Shown in pieces: positions 16,296 to 25,604 of a stretch of 64,000 bases of DNA. The DNA is from Halalkalibacter suaedae (lineage in GTDB: Bacteria; Bacillota; Bacilli; Bacillales; Bacillaceae_D), in contig NZ_JAGKSQ010000005.1 in assembly GCF_017939705.1 (NCBI RefSeq), positions 186,001 through 250,000 of the forward strand, read 5' to 3'. The notes under the pieces were generated by a model, which was given only the letters and a program-made list of their open reading frames with translations, was not told the DNA's origin and searched no databases. The translations under genes were made by a program, and so were the position numbers. Within the stretch, counting starts at the first letter, position 1. Every line of letters starts with the position of its first letter.

Positions 16296-17381
16296 CTAAA
16301 GAGGCCAAGGAGTGTAAAAATTCTGTGTGAAGTAATCTTGATAAACACCGACACCAAGGTGAGTAAATTCCTCGTGTAATAAATTCACTCGATGTCCCTC
16401 ACTGTTCAACCAACCTTCAACAGCAGCGATCCCATCGACATACTTAGCTGCAATATTTTCTCCAGCTAAGCGATAAGGAATATCGGCACTTGAGAAGCGA
16501 TCAGCGACCTCTCCGAATGTAGGAGAGGTATGAGAAAAGTAGTTATTAATGCTCATGTCCTTACTATGTTGATAGGCTACGTTGGACACATCTTCCTCCC
16601 AGAGAAAAGCGTCTAGGTTATGTCTATCTCGAATGATATTTGTGTAATCAAATATTTGTTTAGCCTCACCCTTTTCAACTAAAGTCCATTGTTCCTCAGT
16701 TAATTGAGGTCGTTTAGGTGCTTCACCTATATAAGATACCGAGTAAGGTCTTTGTGAAACAAAGACTTCTGCTGTCATCATCCGAACACTCGATAGCTGC
16801 TTAGTATGTATATCAAAATATAATTGTACCCATGCATTTTCTATCTCTATAACTGGACGCATCTTCAAATCATCTTCACTCAGTTCAAATTGATAATCCC
16901 CTTTTTCTGTCTTCACATCAACTAATTGTTGAAATGTGAGTGCCTTATTAATCGAATCATATGTATCTCCTAGCGAAAACATTTCTCCGTTTACTCCACC
17001 TGAAAAGAAAGCTGTAACTACTGCCCCATTTTCAATACCAATCTGTAAATACGTATTTGTTTGCTCAGGATAAAGGTAGATCCACCACTCATAACCGTAA
17101 GCAGAGATATCCTTTCTGTTTGGCTCTCCAAATCTTTCAATCGTTTTTTCTTCTGACAATCCGATTAATCGTTCACTACCTGCTAACTGCAATTGATTCT
17201 CTTGAACCACTTCTGGTTCCTCTTCTACAACAGTAACTGTCTCTTCAGCCAGTTCCTCTTCAAGTTCGACCTCTTTCTCATTTTGTAGCAATTTTTGAAT
17301 GAAATGATCTTCATTTGATTCAATATAGAGTAATGCGATTAAAAGACATAGTGCGGCAAATATGAGATATTTCTTTTTCAT
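16296..17381 (-). CDS. ylbC: YlbC, exported CAP-domain protein
   Basis: About 361 residues: an N-terminal membrane or signal segment (4-21), an acidic linker, a CAP-associated domain (about 70-210, with IERFGEPNRKD and GYEWWIYLYP) and a C-terminal CAP/SCP domain (about 235-361, with TNIIRDRHNLDAFLWEE, HTSPTFGEVADRF and GENIAAKY). CAP domains of this kind occur in exported bacterial proteins such as YkwD and SafA-linked proteins; their activity is unclear. The ATG at 17381 has GAGAGGGG upstream; a longer opening 24 codons upstream is rejected. It heads ylbC-ylbD-ylbE. Confidence 0.88.
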   Translation of the reverse strand: MKKKYLIFAALCLLIALLYIESNEDHFIQKLLQNEKEVELEEELAEETVTVVEEEPEVVQENQLQLAGSERLIGLSEEKTIERFGEPNRKDISAYGYEWWIYLYPEQTNTYLQIGIENGAVVTAFFSGGVNGEMFSLGDTYDSINKALTFQQLVDVKTEKGDYQFELSEDDLKMRPVIEIENAWVQLYFDIHTKQLSSVRMMTAEVFVSQRPYSVSYIGEAPKRPQLTEEQWTLVEKGEAKQIFDYTNIIRDRHNLDAFLWEEDVSNVAYQHSKDMSINNYFSHTSPTFGEVADRFSSADIPYRLAGENIAAKYVDGIAAVEGWLNSEGHRVNLLHEEFTHLGVGVYQDYFTQNFYTPWPL

Positions 17382-17595
17382 ACATATACCCCTCTCGTTT
17401 TTCTTCCTCTTAACAAATTCGCATTGTGCATTGTCCTTTCCTCTCTCTAACAATGTAACCTTCTGTCATAATTGACCATGAACTTGTCGAAGAAAATCAT
17501 TATCCATAAAACATTCACCATTTTGCGTTGCAACAGGAGGCGATTCATACTATCATAAGTAGAGTACATAAAAGATAATTGGAGGCGGATTTACT

Positions 17596-17955
17596 TTGAG
17601 ATTTGATCATATAGAACTAGCAGATAAAGAAATTAAATTTGAAACACTTCGTTATGCATGCGAATCGATTGGTCTTGTGCACGCAGGACAATGGGATTAT
17701 GAACGTGCAATGTTTGATTACAAGATCGTAAACCAGGGTGATGTTTATTACCTAAGAGTACCTGTTTATGCGATCAAAGGTGAAATCCCTAAAGATGATA
17801 GTATTGTTAAACTGATGACTCCTATCTTAGGTAAGCATTACTATCCACATGGCGTTGAATATGAAGGAGAGATTTTCTCTCAACAAATTATTGATAAATG
17901 CAATAAGAAGCTTGAGCTTCTAAAGACAAACCTTGAAAATAACACAGATGTATAA
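17596..17955 (+). CDS. ylbA: YlbA, YugN-like family protein
   Basis: A 119-residue soluble protein with the YugN-family signature VHAGQWDYERAMFDYK (about 31-46) followed by YYLRVPVYAIKGEIP. No function is known. The start is TTG at 17596, with a GGAGGCGG SD 9 nt upstream. It ends in a perfect 16-bp bidirectional terminator. In B. subtilis ylbA lies between the cta genes and ylbB; here ylbB (a CBS-domain gene) is missing. Confidence 0.88.
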   Translation: MRFDHIELADKEIKFETLRYACESIGLVHAGQWDYERAMFDYKIVNQGDVYYLRVPVYAIKGEIPKDDSIVKLMTPILGKHYYPHGVEYEGEIFSQQIIDKCNKKLELLKTNLENNTDV

Positions 17956-17994
17956 AATAGGACAACAAGGATTGATTCCTTGTTGTCCTATTTT
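17954..17994. terminator. Bidirectional terminator with a perfect 16-bp stem
   Basis: AATAGGACAACAAGGA pairs perfectly with its complement across a 5-nt loop, and TTTTCTC follows on the plus strand. It separates ylbA from a converging lipoprotein gene, whose stop codon lies within the right arm. Confidence 0.92.
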
Positions 17995-18461
17995 CTCTCT
18001 TTGATTGTCTCGATTCGTAACGAAGTAGACTCAGTTGGACGAATAATTTCAAAACGAGTTTTCCGATCAATATGTTCTTCGCTTCCATTACTGCTAATAA
18101 TGGTAACAGACTCAGTCCCATCGACAAAATATTCACCAGCTTCGCCAACATAGACTTGTTCGACTTCAAAATCATCTAATGTTTTTGAAGAATTTTCTCC
18201 ATGTAGATCACTAACATATCTCCGTACTGAATGGTAGAAGCTATTATTGGTAATTAAAAATGGCTCTAGATCATTAAAATTACCTGTATTTACAGCATCA
18301 ATCATTGTTACTTTGTAGCGGGTAACAAAATCAGATAACTCCTGAGCTTCTTCACCTTCTGCAACTGTTAATTGTGTTTCTTCCTCATTAGCTTGACAAG
18401 AGATAAGTGTGACAATCATTAGGATACCTAGTACGACATAACATAAGTTTTTTTTCAACAT
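17988..18461 (-). CDS. Lipoprotein with a TcaA/NTF2-like domain
   Basis: About 157 residues with a signal peptide and lipobox ending LISC (Cys21), so an outer-face membrane lipoprotein. The mature part (LSDFVTRYKVTMIDAVNTGN and NSFYHSVRRYVSDL) looks like the NTF2-like domain seen in TcaA and related surface proteins; this is a judgement from pattern only. The ATG at 18461 is close to GGGGTGGG; a TTG one codon later has better spacing. A TTG 11 codons upstream lacks an SD. Confidence 0.68.
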   Translation of the reverse strand: MLKKNLCYVVLGILMIVTLISCQANEEETQLTVAEGEEAQELSDFVTRYKVTMIDAVNTGNFNDLEPFLITNNSFYHSVRRYVSDLHGENSSKTLDDFEVEQVYVGEAGEYFVDGTESVTIISSNGSEEHIDRKTRFEIIRPTESTSLRIETIKERK

Positions 18462-18605
18462 TCCCACCCCAATTGTTACAACAATAAAAACCAATTACTC
18501 GAATGAGTATAACATAGTTATGAATTTTAAAGCTATTATCTGTTCATGTAAGAATGTTCATACTATAATGGAAGTAGAGAAGTTGATCAAGAGAGGAGTC
18601 CAACA

Positions 18606-19664
18606 TTGGCAGCATTCATAACGAAACGTACATTCATTATTATCCTAATTTTAACAGCGATTATCGTTGCAGCTTATTTTATATTACCTATATCAATTCC
18701 GATAGTTACAGCGTTCATCACAGCACTAATTCTTACACCTGCTGTAGACTCTCTTCACCACCGGTTGAAGGTAAGAAGGAATATTGCAGTAACGCTCGTC
18801 TTCACCCTATTTGTCTTTTTTATTGGATTTGCAGGCTACTATGTTGTAACACAAGCTATAACTCAAGGCACACAGGTCATCGAAAATTTACCACAGCATA
18901 TTAATGATATTAATCGCTCTTGGTTAAATTTCCAACGAGATTTTGAGGAGAATTATGATAACCTACCACCAGATCTAGTACGACAGATCAATATCAATGT
19001 AACTCATACATTAAATGAAATTCGTGAAACAATCGGAAATCGCAATTTTATAAATGATTTAGCGTCAGTCGTTTCGAGTATTCCAGGTTACCTTGTCACA
19101 TTTATCGTTTATCTAATTGCCTTGTTTTTGTTTCTGTTAGAATTGCCTCTTTTGAAGCAAAAGACATTCACGTACTTCTCTGAAAGAACAAAGGAAAAAG
19201 TTAATTTTATGACATCCAGACTAAAGTACGTCTTGTGGGGATTCTTGAAAGCACAATTTCTAGTAAGTATCATTATTTTCATCGTCTCATTAATAGGCTT
19301 ACTTTTCATTGCACCAGAATTCGCACTATTGATGGCCTTTATTATTTGGATCATTGATTTCATACCACTAATTGGATCAATTGTTATTCTTGCTCCATGG
19401 GCTATTTTTCAGCTGATAGCTGGTGATGTGACAACAGGCACACAGCTTCTTGTTTTAGCAGCTGTACTGTTAATTATACGACGTACTGTTGAACCTAAAG
19501 TCATGGGTCAACAAATTGGCTTGTCACCACTAGCTACTTTGATTGCTATGTATTTAGGACTAATGATGTTTGGTATGATGGGATTCGTCATCGGACCATT
19601 AATTGTTATTGCATTTACCTCTGCCAAGGAAGCTGGTATCATTAAAATGAACTTCAAAATATAG
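18606..19664 (+). CDS. AI-2E family permease, YtvI-like
   Basis: A 352-residue protein with about eight membrane helices: a cluster at the N-terminus (10-80), a soluble middle (about 85-150) and a C-terminal cluster with LIGSIVILAPWAIFQLIAG and the EPKVMGQQIGLSPLATLIAM block conserved in the AI-2E (UPF0118) family. B. subtilis YtvI, a sporulation membrane protein, is the closest named relative I recall. Despite the family name, most members are not known to move autoinducer-2. The start is TTG at 18606 with GAGAGGAG upstream. It is followed by its own terminator and is absent from the B. subtilis ylb-cta junction. Confidence 0.8.
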   Translation: MAAFITKRTFIIILILTAIIVAAYFILPISIPIVTAFITALILTPAVDSLHHRLKVRRNIAVTLVFTLFVFFIGFAGYYVVTQAITQGTQVIENLPQHINDINRSWLNFQRDFEENYDNLPPDLVRQININVTHTLNEIRETIGNRNFINDLASVVSSIPGYLVTFIVYLIALFLFLLELPLLKQKTFTYFSERTKEKVNFMTSRLKYVLWGFLKAQFLVSIIIFIVSLIGLLFIAPEFALLMAFIIWIIDFIPLIGSIVILAPWAIFQLIAGDVTTGTQLLVLAAVLLIIRRTVEPKVMGQQIGLSPLATLIAMYLGLMMFGMMGFVIGPLIVIAFTSAKEAGIIKMNFKI

Positions 19665-19667
19665 GAA

Positions 19668-19717
19668 AAAGGGTGACTCAATTAGGTTGATAATTAAACC
19701 TGAATGAGTCACCCTTT
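19668..19717 (+). terminator. Terminator after the YtvI-like gene
   Basis: AAAGGGTGACTCA and TGAGTCACCCTTT arms enclose an inner AGGTT/AACCT helix; only a short T-run (TTTAAC) follows. Confidence 0.85.
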
Positions 19718-19768
19718 AACATTAATTCTAAAACTAGACTAAACACCCTCTACTAACTAAAAATAAAA

Positions 19769-19808
19769 ACTTGTCCCCTGTCTTTTTACAAAGACTTTGT
19801 CGACAAGC
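19769..19808 (-). terminator. Terminator after the DUF420 gene
   Basis: An AGCTTGTC/GACAAGT outer stem with an inner GACAAAGTC-type hairpin is followed in the minus direction by TTTTTATTTTTAG. It lies about 30 bp beyond the DUF420 stop. Confidence 0.7.
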
Positions 19809-19840
19809 TTTTAAATCTTATATTCTACCTCAACTTAGTT

Positions 19841-20377
19841 TTAGTAGTATGGAGAAATCATTAAATAAACGATCACTCCTGTTAAGCTAACATATAACCA
19901 AATCGGCATTGTCCATCTTGCAATCTTACGATGACGAGCATTTTCCATATTCCATGCACGAGCTACGGCAGTAAGTGCTAATGGAACGATTGCAGCAGCC
20001 AAAACAATATGGGTAATTAATATAAAGTAATAAATTGCTGCATAATCACCACCGTATGGAGTCGACTCCGCTAAAAAATGATGGGCTACATACGTAACAA
20101 GGAAAAGCGTGGTCGTACCAAAAGCCGCATAGATGAATCTACGATGAACGGTTACATTTTTTCGAAGAATCGCAATTAATGCTCCGACTAAAAATAAGAA
20201 TGTGAAGCTGTTAAAAATTGCATTAAGCATTGGCAAAATCTTAACATCAAATGCATCAAAGTTCTCTACCCCTGGTAACCCAGCCAATAAAGCAACCAAG
20301 CCATTAATAAGAATAGTAATAATGATAATAGCAGGTTTATAATTACGTTTTTTATGTGATCCATTTGTTACTTCCAT
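19841..20377 (-). CDS. DUF420 membrane protein (CtaM/YozB-like oxidase assembly factor)
   Basis: A 178-residue protein with about five membrane helices and conserved histidines in VHRRFIYAAFG, TYVAHHF and LITHIVLAA. The DUF420 family includes YozB and Staphylococcus CtaM, which is needed to mature heme-A-containing oxidases. Its place right after ctaF supports the same role here. The ATG at 20377 follows AGAGGAG; a longer opening 37 codons upstream has no SD. A hairpin after ctaF and a 120-bp gap suggest a separate transcript. B. subtilis has ctaG at this spot instead. Confidence 0.82.
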   Translation of the reverse strand: MEVTNGSHKKRNYKPAIIIITILINGLVALLAGLPGVENFDAFDVKILPMLNAIFNSFTFLFLVGALIAILRKNVTVHRRFIYAAFGTTTLFLVTYVAHHFLAESTPYGGDYAAIYYFILITHIVLAAAIVPLALTAVARAWNMENARHRKIARWTMPIWLYVSLTGVIVYLMISPYY

Positions 20378-20494
20378 TGTGACAACTCCTCTTAAAAATT
20401 CATGCCTTACTTCCTCTATTATACATGATGTTTGATTAGATACACATTTGAACCATTTTACAATCTTATGAACAATCGTGTTAAACAATTATTA

Positions 20495-20525
20495 AGGCTC
20501 CCACCTCAAATTGAGATGGGAGCCT
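20495..20525 (-). terminator. Hairpin terminator after ctaF
   Basis: AGGCTCCCA/TGGGAGCCT arms with an inner CTCAAATTGAG helix lie 13 bp beyond the ctaF stop. The T-run is only moderate (TTAATAATTGTTT), so some read-through into the DUF420 gene is possible. Confidence 0.8.
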
Positions 20526-20537
20526 ACCTACTACTAA

Positions 20538-20882
20538 TTAGTATTTAACTACACCAATCAATAACATAAGTGCTGCAATTGAAGGTACTGTTACAAAAAT
20601 ACCTGAAATCATAAATGCAGTAGCCCAACCGTGATCCTTATCTTTCAAATGCATAAAGAAAAGTAACTGTAATGCAAATTGAATAACAGCAAGAATCAAA
20701 ATAAATGGAATTGCAAAAGAACGAGGTATGATGTCAGCACCAACAGCTAGGAAAGACAACAGCGTTAAGAAAATCATTAAGGCAAATACAACAATTTGTC
20801 TTTTAATTTCCTTGTTAATCTGACGCTTTTCCTCATTTGTCATCGCACTTTTTTCAAATGGTTGACTTAAATGATCTGCCAT
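20538..20882 (-). CDS. ctaF: Cytochrome caa3 oxidase subunit IV
   Basis: A 114-residue membrane protein with three predicted helices (about 30-50, 55-80 and 88-110) and the subunit IV features FALQLLFFMHLKD and IIPRSFAIPFILILA. It belongs to the terminal oxidase that reduces oxygen with electrons from cytochrome c. The ATG at 20882 uses an SD (GGAGGT) located in the last codons of ctaE, leaving a 1-bp gap, so translation is coupled. It is the last gene of ctaB-C-D-E-F and is followed by a hairpin terminator. Confidence 0.95.
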   Translation of the reverse strand: MADHLSQPFEKSAMTNEEKRQINKEIKRQIVVFALMIFLTLLSFLAVGADIIPRSFAIPFILILAVIQFALQLLFFMHLKDKDHGWATAFMISGIFVTVPSIAALMLLIGVVKY

Positions 20883-20883
20883 T

Positions 20884-21504
20884 CTAATGACCTCCTACTC
20901 CCATAAGATAGACGACTGTGAAGATAAATACCCACACAACGTCGATGAAGTGCCAATAAAGACTTGCCACATAGAACTTAGGAGCATTTGTTAAAGTGAT
21001 TCCACTCTTATTATAACGAAGCAAAAGCACAATAATCCAGCTTAGACCAAAAGCAACGTGAGCACCATGTAAACCAACAAGTGTATAGAATGAAGATGAG
21101 AAAGCACTTGTTGAATAACCAAAGCCTTTGTGAACATACTCATAGAACTCATAAATTTCAAATGAGATAAAGGCAATTCCTAAAAGAACTGTGATCCACA
21201 TCCAAATTTTAAACGATGTAAACTTGTTCTTTTTCATAGCGAACATTGCTAATACACTTGTTAAACTACTTGTTAAAAGAATCATTGTCATAATAAAAAC
21301 AAGTGGTAGATGGAACATCTCTTGTGAAGATGGTCCATCAGCAATTCCGTTGCGAAGTGCTAAAAATGTACCAAAGAATGTTGCAAATAAAATTGTTTCC
21401 CCACCAAGGAAGAACCAGAAACCGAGAAATTTGTTTTTCCCTTCAAGTGTCGCTCTCTCAGGATGAGAGGGAAGCCCTTTTGAAGTATCAACTGTACCCG
21501 CCAT
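20884..21504 (-). CDS. ctaE: Cytochrome caa3 oxidase subunit III
   Basis: A 206-residue protein with five membrane helices, typical of short bacterial subunit III. The segments GFWFFLGGETILFATFFGTF, FYTLVGLHGAHVAFGLSW and SLYWHFIDVVWVFIFTVVYL are family hallmarks; the last two hold conserved His residues. It stabilises subunit I and may help proton uptake. The ATG at 21504 follows an AAAGGAGGT site that overlaps the end of ctaD; the gap is 3 bp. Confidence 0.96.
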   Translation of the reverse strand: MAGTVDTSKGLPSHPERATLEGKNKFLGFWFFLGGETILFATFFGTFLALRNGIADGPSSQEMFHLPLVFIMTMILLTSSLTSVLAMFAMKKNKFTSFKIWMWITVLLGIAFISFEIYEFYEYVHKGFGYSTSAFSSSFYTLVGLHGAHVAFGLSWIIVLLLRYNKSGITLTNAPKFYVASLYWHFIDVVWVFIFTVVYLMGVGGH

Positions 21505-21507
21505 TTT

Positions 21508-23376
21508 CTAGTTACCTCCTTTCTTAAGGTCTGCTTTTATTTGTGATGCTGGGATATGATAACCATGATCTTCTTTAACTGAACGGACGAACATTGCACC
21601 AAATGTAATTGCTAATCCACCGATCGCTACGATCCAAGGATTAATAATTGGATTTTCCATGTTCATCATAATAAAACCAAACCCTGCAAAGAAAAGACCA
21701 ACTGACATGATTAATGGAAGGATTGAACCATTAGGCATATGAATATCTCCAACAGGCTCTGCCGGCTTCATCGTGCCATCACCATGAATTTTCTCATAAA
21801 ACAATGGATCTAATGAACGAACTTGTGGTGTTTGAGCAAAGTTATACTCAGGAACTGGAGTTGGCGTTGCCCACTCAAGTGTACGAGCATCCCATGGATC
21901 AGCAACCGTTACACGTTCACCCTTGAATGCTGAGTAAATAACATTAATCACTAATAGAATTACACCAGCAGACATGAAGAATGTACCAATTGTACTAATT
22001 AAATTAAATAATTCTAAACCTTGATTTGGTAAGTATGTGAACACACGACGTGGCATACCCATTAAACCAAGTAAATGTTGAACAAAGAATGTCAAATGGA
22101 AACCAATATAGAAAATCCAGAAAAATAACTTCCCTAAAGTTTCATTTAACATATGTCCAAACATTTTCGGATACCAGTAAAATAAACCAGCAAATAATGC
22201 AAGAACTATACCACCAACAATAATGTAGTGAAAGTGAGCAACAACAAAATATGTGTCATGGTATAAATGGTCTACTGGAGCCATTGCAAGCATGACCCCT
22301 GTTACCCCACCAAGTACAAAGGTAGGTACAAAAGATGATGCAAACATCATTGATGTGTTAAAGGTAATTTTACCGCCCCACATCGTGAATAGCCAGTTGA
22401 AAATCTTAATTCCTGTCGGTACTGCAATTGTCATTGTCGTAATAGCAAAAATTGAGTTTGCTACAGGCCCCATACCAACTGTGAACATATGGTGAGCCCA
22501 AACCATGAAGCCTAGGAAGGCAATAATCATTGTTGCAAAAACCATTGCAGTGTAACCAAATAAACGCTTTCTAGAAAACGCAGGAATAACTTCAGAAATA
22601 ATACCAAAAGCAGGTAATACTAGAATATATACTTCTGGGTGTCCGAAGATCCAGAAAATATGTTGCCATAAAACTGTGTTACCGCCCATACTTGGTATAA
22701 AAAACTGTCCATCAAAAATACGATCTAACATAAGTAGTGCTAAGCCAGCTGCAAGTGGCGTAAAAGCGAATAAAATTAGTGTTGAAGTAACAAAAGATGT
22801 CCATACGAATAATGGTAATCGCATCATTGTCATTCCAGGTGCACGCATATTAATAATCGTAACTAGGAAGTTAATCCCTGATACAAGTGTACCAATCCCC
22901 GCTACCTGTAAACCCAACACATAAAAGTCAAGTCCAACGCCTGCATAATCACGGCTTGAAAGTGGTACATATGCTGTCCAACCAGCATCTGGTGCTCCTC
23001 CAAAAAACCAACTCATGCTTAACAGTAATCCCCCTGCAAGGAAGATCCAAAAACCTAGTGCGTTTACAAATGGAAAGGCAACATCACGTGCTCCAATTTG
23101 TAACGGGATAATAAAGTTCATAAAGGCAAATAATAAAGGCGTAGCCGCTAAAAATAGCATGATTGTCCCATGCATTGTGATAAATTCATTAAAGGTTTGC
23201 CCGCTTAAGAAATTCATCTCAGGATACATGAGCTGGATACGCATAAATAATGCCATAATACCAGCTTTTACAAAGAAAAGCGTCCCGGCAATTAAGTACA
23301 TGATGCCTAGCTTTTTATGGTCAACTGTTGTTAACCAATCCCAGACGACGCTTTTTTCCTTTTTCTGTGTAGCCAA
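21508..23376 (-). CDS. ctaD: Cytochrome caa3 oxidase subunit I
   Basis: About 622 residues with 12 to 14 membrane helices. The heme and copper ligands are visible: HGTIMLF near the low-spin heme site, WIFGHPEVYILVLPAFG with the His-Tyr pair of the CuB site, WAHHMFTVG for the two other CuB histidines, and VVAHFHYIIVGG for the heme a and a3 ligands. This is the proton-pumping catalytic subunit. I place the start at a TTG (23376) because a full AAGGAGG SD sits 8 nt before it; the longer frame from a TTG at 23400 would place that SD inside the gene and overlap ctaC. Confidence 0.96.
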   Translation of the reverse strand: MATQKKEKSVVWDWLTTVDHKKLGIMYLIAGTLFFVKAGIMALFMRIQLMYPEMNFLSGQTFNEFITMHGTIMLFLAATPLLFAFMNFIIPLQIGARDVAFPFVNALGFWIFLAGGLLLSMSWFFGGAPDAGWTAYVPLSSRDYAGVGLDFYVLGLQVAGIGTLVSGINFLVTIINMRAPGMTMMRLPLFVWTSFVTSTLILFAFTPLAAGLALLMLDRIFDGQFFIPSMGGNTVLWQHIFWIFGHPEVYILVLPAFGIISEVIPAFSRKRLFGYTAMVFATMIIAFLGFMVWAHHMFTVGMGPVANSIFAITTMTIAVPTGIKIFNWLFTMWGGKITFNTSMMFASSFVPTFVLGGVTGVMLAMAPVDHLYHDTYFVVAHFHYIIVGGIVLALFAGLFYWYPKMFGHMLNETLGKLFFWIFYIGFHLTFFVQHLLGLMGMPRRVFTYLPNQGLELFNLISTIGTFFMSAGVILLVINVIYSAFKGERVTVADPWDARTLEWATPTPVPEYNFAQTPQVRSLDPLFYEKIHGDGTMKPAEPVGDIHMPNGSILPLIMSVGLFFAGFGFIMMNMENPIINPWIVAIGGLAITFGAMFVRSVKEDHGYHIPASQIKADLKKGGN

Positions 23377-23392
23377 AGGGTTAACCTCCTTC

Positions 23393-24415
23393 TTAGTCAA
23401 TTGTTAATGATTCTAAGTAAGCAATAAGTGCTTCCATATCCTCATCACTCATTGCAGGATATGCAGGCATAACTGCACCTTGCTTAAGTCCTTTAGGATC
23501 ACGAATCCAAGCTTCCAGATTTTCTGGAGTATGCTCAAGATAGTTAGCAATCGTCGTACGATTTCCAAAATTACTTAGTGCAGGTCCTGCAGCCGTACCC
23601 ATTCCGCCTGTAGCATGACAGCCAATACAGCTGTTCTCTTCAAATACAGCACGACCTTGCTGTGCTAGTGTTTCTGTCGGTTCAGGAACTTCTGCTGTCA
23701 TTCCCTCAACCCATGCATCATACTCATCACGCTCTAAAGCAATAACTTTAAAGTCCATTAAAGCATGTGCAGAACCACAAAGCTCAGCACATTTCCCTTT
23801 AAATACGCCAGGCTCATCTGCTTCTAACCATAAGTGATTAGTAATACCAGGAATGGTATCAACTTTACCACCAAGTGCAGGAACCCAGAACGAATGCTGT
23901 ACGTCTTGTGCATGAAGTTCAAAAATAACCTTTTCTCCTACCGGAATATACACGTCATTACCGGCTGTAAATCCTTCTTTTTCATAATCAAATTGCCACC
24001 AGAATTGATGTCCAGTTACCTTAATTGAAACTGTATTTTCACCAACTTCTGGATCTGGTTCTTTATCTGCTAACATAAACGTTCCTGTAATTGTTGGAAC
24101 CGCTAAAATTGTTAACAAGATGATAGGAATAACCGTCCATGTAATCTCAAGGGCAGTACTCCCATGAACTTGCTTAGGAATTTCGTCATCACCAGGATTT
24201 CGACGAAATTTTGCAAGAATGATAAAAAAGATAGCAAAGACAACAATCGTAACAAAAGCCATGATATACAATGATAGAAGCATATTATCAAATAACCATT
24301 GTGATTGTGGTCCCTTTGGATCAAGGGCAGTTAAATTCGTCTCCCCACAGCCCGCTAGTACGAATGCGAGCAATGAAAGAGGTAGAAAACGCCTAACAGT
24401 TTTCCAAAGTTTCAT
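23393..24415 (-). CDS. ctaC: Cytochrome caa3 oxidase subunit II with fused cytochrome c
   Basis: 340 residues. A lipoprotein signal (LAGC, Cys23) and two membrane helices (about 45-70 and 92-112) lead to an external cupredoxin domain with the CuA ligands His174, Cys209, Cys213, His217 and Met220. A C-terminal cytochrome c domain has CIGCH (263-267) and a distal methionine in AVMPAYPAM. This fusion defines the caa3-type oxidase, which takes electrons from cytochrome c. The ATG at 24415 has GTGAGGTTG upstream. The end is 16 bp before the chosen ctaD start. Confidence 0.97.
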   Translation of the reverse strand: MKLWKTVRRFLPLSLLAFVLAGCGETNLTALDPKGPQSQWLFDNMLLSLYIMAFVTIVVFAIFFIILAKFRRNPGDDEIPKQVHGSTALEITWTVIPIILLTILAVPTITGTFMLADKEPDPEVGENTVSIKVTGHQFWWQFDYEKEGFTAGNDVYIPVGEKVIFELHAQDVQHSFWVPALGGKVDTIPGITNHLWLEADEPGVFKGKCAELCGSAHALMDFKVIALERDEYDAWVEGMTAEVPEPTETLAQQGRAVFEENSCIGCHATGGMGTAAGPALSNFGNRTTIANYLEHTPENLEAWIRDPKGLKQGAVMPAYPAMSDEDMEALIAYLESLTID

Positions 24416-24486
24416 CTGTCAATTCAACCTCACTTTCGTAACATAATCTCTTTAGTAATATATCTTTAGTTATTGTTCATCTACTA

Positions 24487-25422
24487 TTATATATGGACAA
24501 TAACCATAAGAACAAAAAGAATCGTTAAATAATTAAGCGAATACACAAACATATACCTAGCCCATTTAATATCGTCCTTCATTATAAAACCAGCAATTCC
24601 TATAATTAACCAGCCTAAACCAAGAACCGCTGCAATAATCGTATAAACGATTCCAAAAGGATACAGCATTAAAGAAACAGGTAAAAGTGCCGCAACATAG
24701 ACAACCATTTGTCGCTTAGTCATTTCAAATCCAGCCACAACCGGTAGCATTGGGATACCAGCAGCACGGTATTCTTCAACACGCTTCATTGCAAGTGCTA
24801 AGAAATGAGGCGGTTGCCAAAAAAACATAATAAAGAATAATAACCACGCATACGTGTGAAGTCCCCCGTCAATTGCCGCCCAACCAATTAATGGTGGAAC
24901 AGCTCCAGAAAAGCTTCCTACAATCGTGTTCAGTGTTGTTGTTCGCTTAGTCCACATTGTATAAAGAACAACATAGATAAACAAACCAATTAACCCGATT
25001 ACAACCGCTGTTGCAGTTGTTAAAGCCAAAAATCCTAATCCAAGCGCAGCCTGTGTTAAGCCAACTAGTAAAACATGATTAGCAGAAAAACGTCCCGTTA
25101 CAGTCGGACGATCTTTTGTCCGCTCCATAATATGATCTATATCACGGTCAATATAGTTATTTAACGTACAGCCACCTGCCATCACAAGTGCTGCTCCTAC
25201 TAATGCAAAAAGCATTTGTGCAAAATGAGCACCAATTCCTGTACTCGTATAGACAGCCGCTAAATAAATACCGGCAAATGTCGTAATCAAATTGGACGTG
25301 ACAATCCCCTGCTTTGCAAGCACAAGATAATCTTTCCATGATTTCTGCTGATGAACAGCAACTGATGAATCCGAACCGATGACTTCTGTTGCTTCAAACG
25401 CTGTATTGGTCTTATTCATCAT
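24487..25422 (-). CDS. ctaB: Protoheme IX farnesyltransferase (heme O synthase)
   Basis: A 311-residue UbiA-family prenyltransferase with about nine membrane helices. The allylic diphosphate-binding motif [18 protein letters not shown] (89-106) is intact, and [13 protein letters not shown] follows in the second half. It attaches a farnesyl group to heme B to give heme O, which CtaA then converts to heme A. Two ATGs (25422 and 25419) follow GGAGGTG; either is possible. It heads the ctaBCDEF cluster and is divergent from ctaA. Confidence 0.95.
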   Translation of the reverse strand: MMNKTNTAFEATEVIGSDSSVAVHQQKSWKDYLVLAKQGIVTSNLITTFAGIYLAAVYTSTGIGAHFAQMLFALVGAALVMAGGCTLNNYIDRDIDHIMERTKDRPTVTGRFSANHVLLVGLTQAALGLGFLALTTATAVVIGLIGLFIYVVLYTMWTKRTTTLNTIVGSFSGAVPPLIGWAAIDGGLHTYAWLLFFIMFFWQPPHFLALAMKRVEEYRAAGIPMLPVVAGFEMTKRQMVVYVAALLPVSLMLYPFGIVYTIIAAVLGLGWLIIGIAGFIMKDDIKWARYMFVYSLNYLTILFVLMVIVHI

Positions 25423-25509
25423 ATCTTCACCTCCTTTGTAGAGTAACCAACACGATCCTTCTACAAAAATAAATTAGGTGCATTTACACCTAACAACTAG
25501 TACAGACAC

Positions 25510-25538
25510 ATTATATCTCAAATTCTATCTAGTTTCAT
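25510..25538 (-). promoter_or_regulatory. Predicted sigma-A promoter of the ctaB operon
   Basis: In the minus direction ATGAAA and TATAAT are separated by 17 bp. The -10 matches the consensus fully and the -35 poorly, as expected for an activator-dependent promoter. Tandem ResD-like boxes lie just upstream. Confidence 0.6.
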
Positions 25539-25551
25539 TAAAATCATGAGT

Positions 25552-25571
25552 TTCACATTTTCTTCACATTT
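25552..25571. promoter_or_regulatory. Two tandem ResD-like boxes between ctaB and ctaA
   Basis: TTCACATTT occurs twice with an 11-bp period (25552-25560 and 25563-25571), giving AATGTGAA repeats on the minus strand. TGTGAA cores one helical turn apart resemble ResD sites, and ctaA and ctaB are known ResD targets in B. subtilis. The boxes lie 14 bp above the predicted ctaB -35. Confidence 0.45.
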
Positions 25572-25604
25572 AGTCATTGCCACAAATTAGTCACTCTCGT
25601 AAAA

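Noticed and set aside
23377..23400. Longer ctaD N-terminus from a TTG at 23400
   Set aside because: It would put the AAGGAGG ribosome site inside the coding region and overlap ctaC; the TTG at 23376 has ideal spacing.
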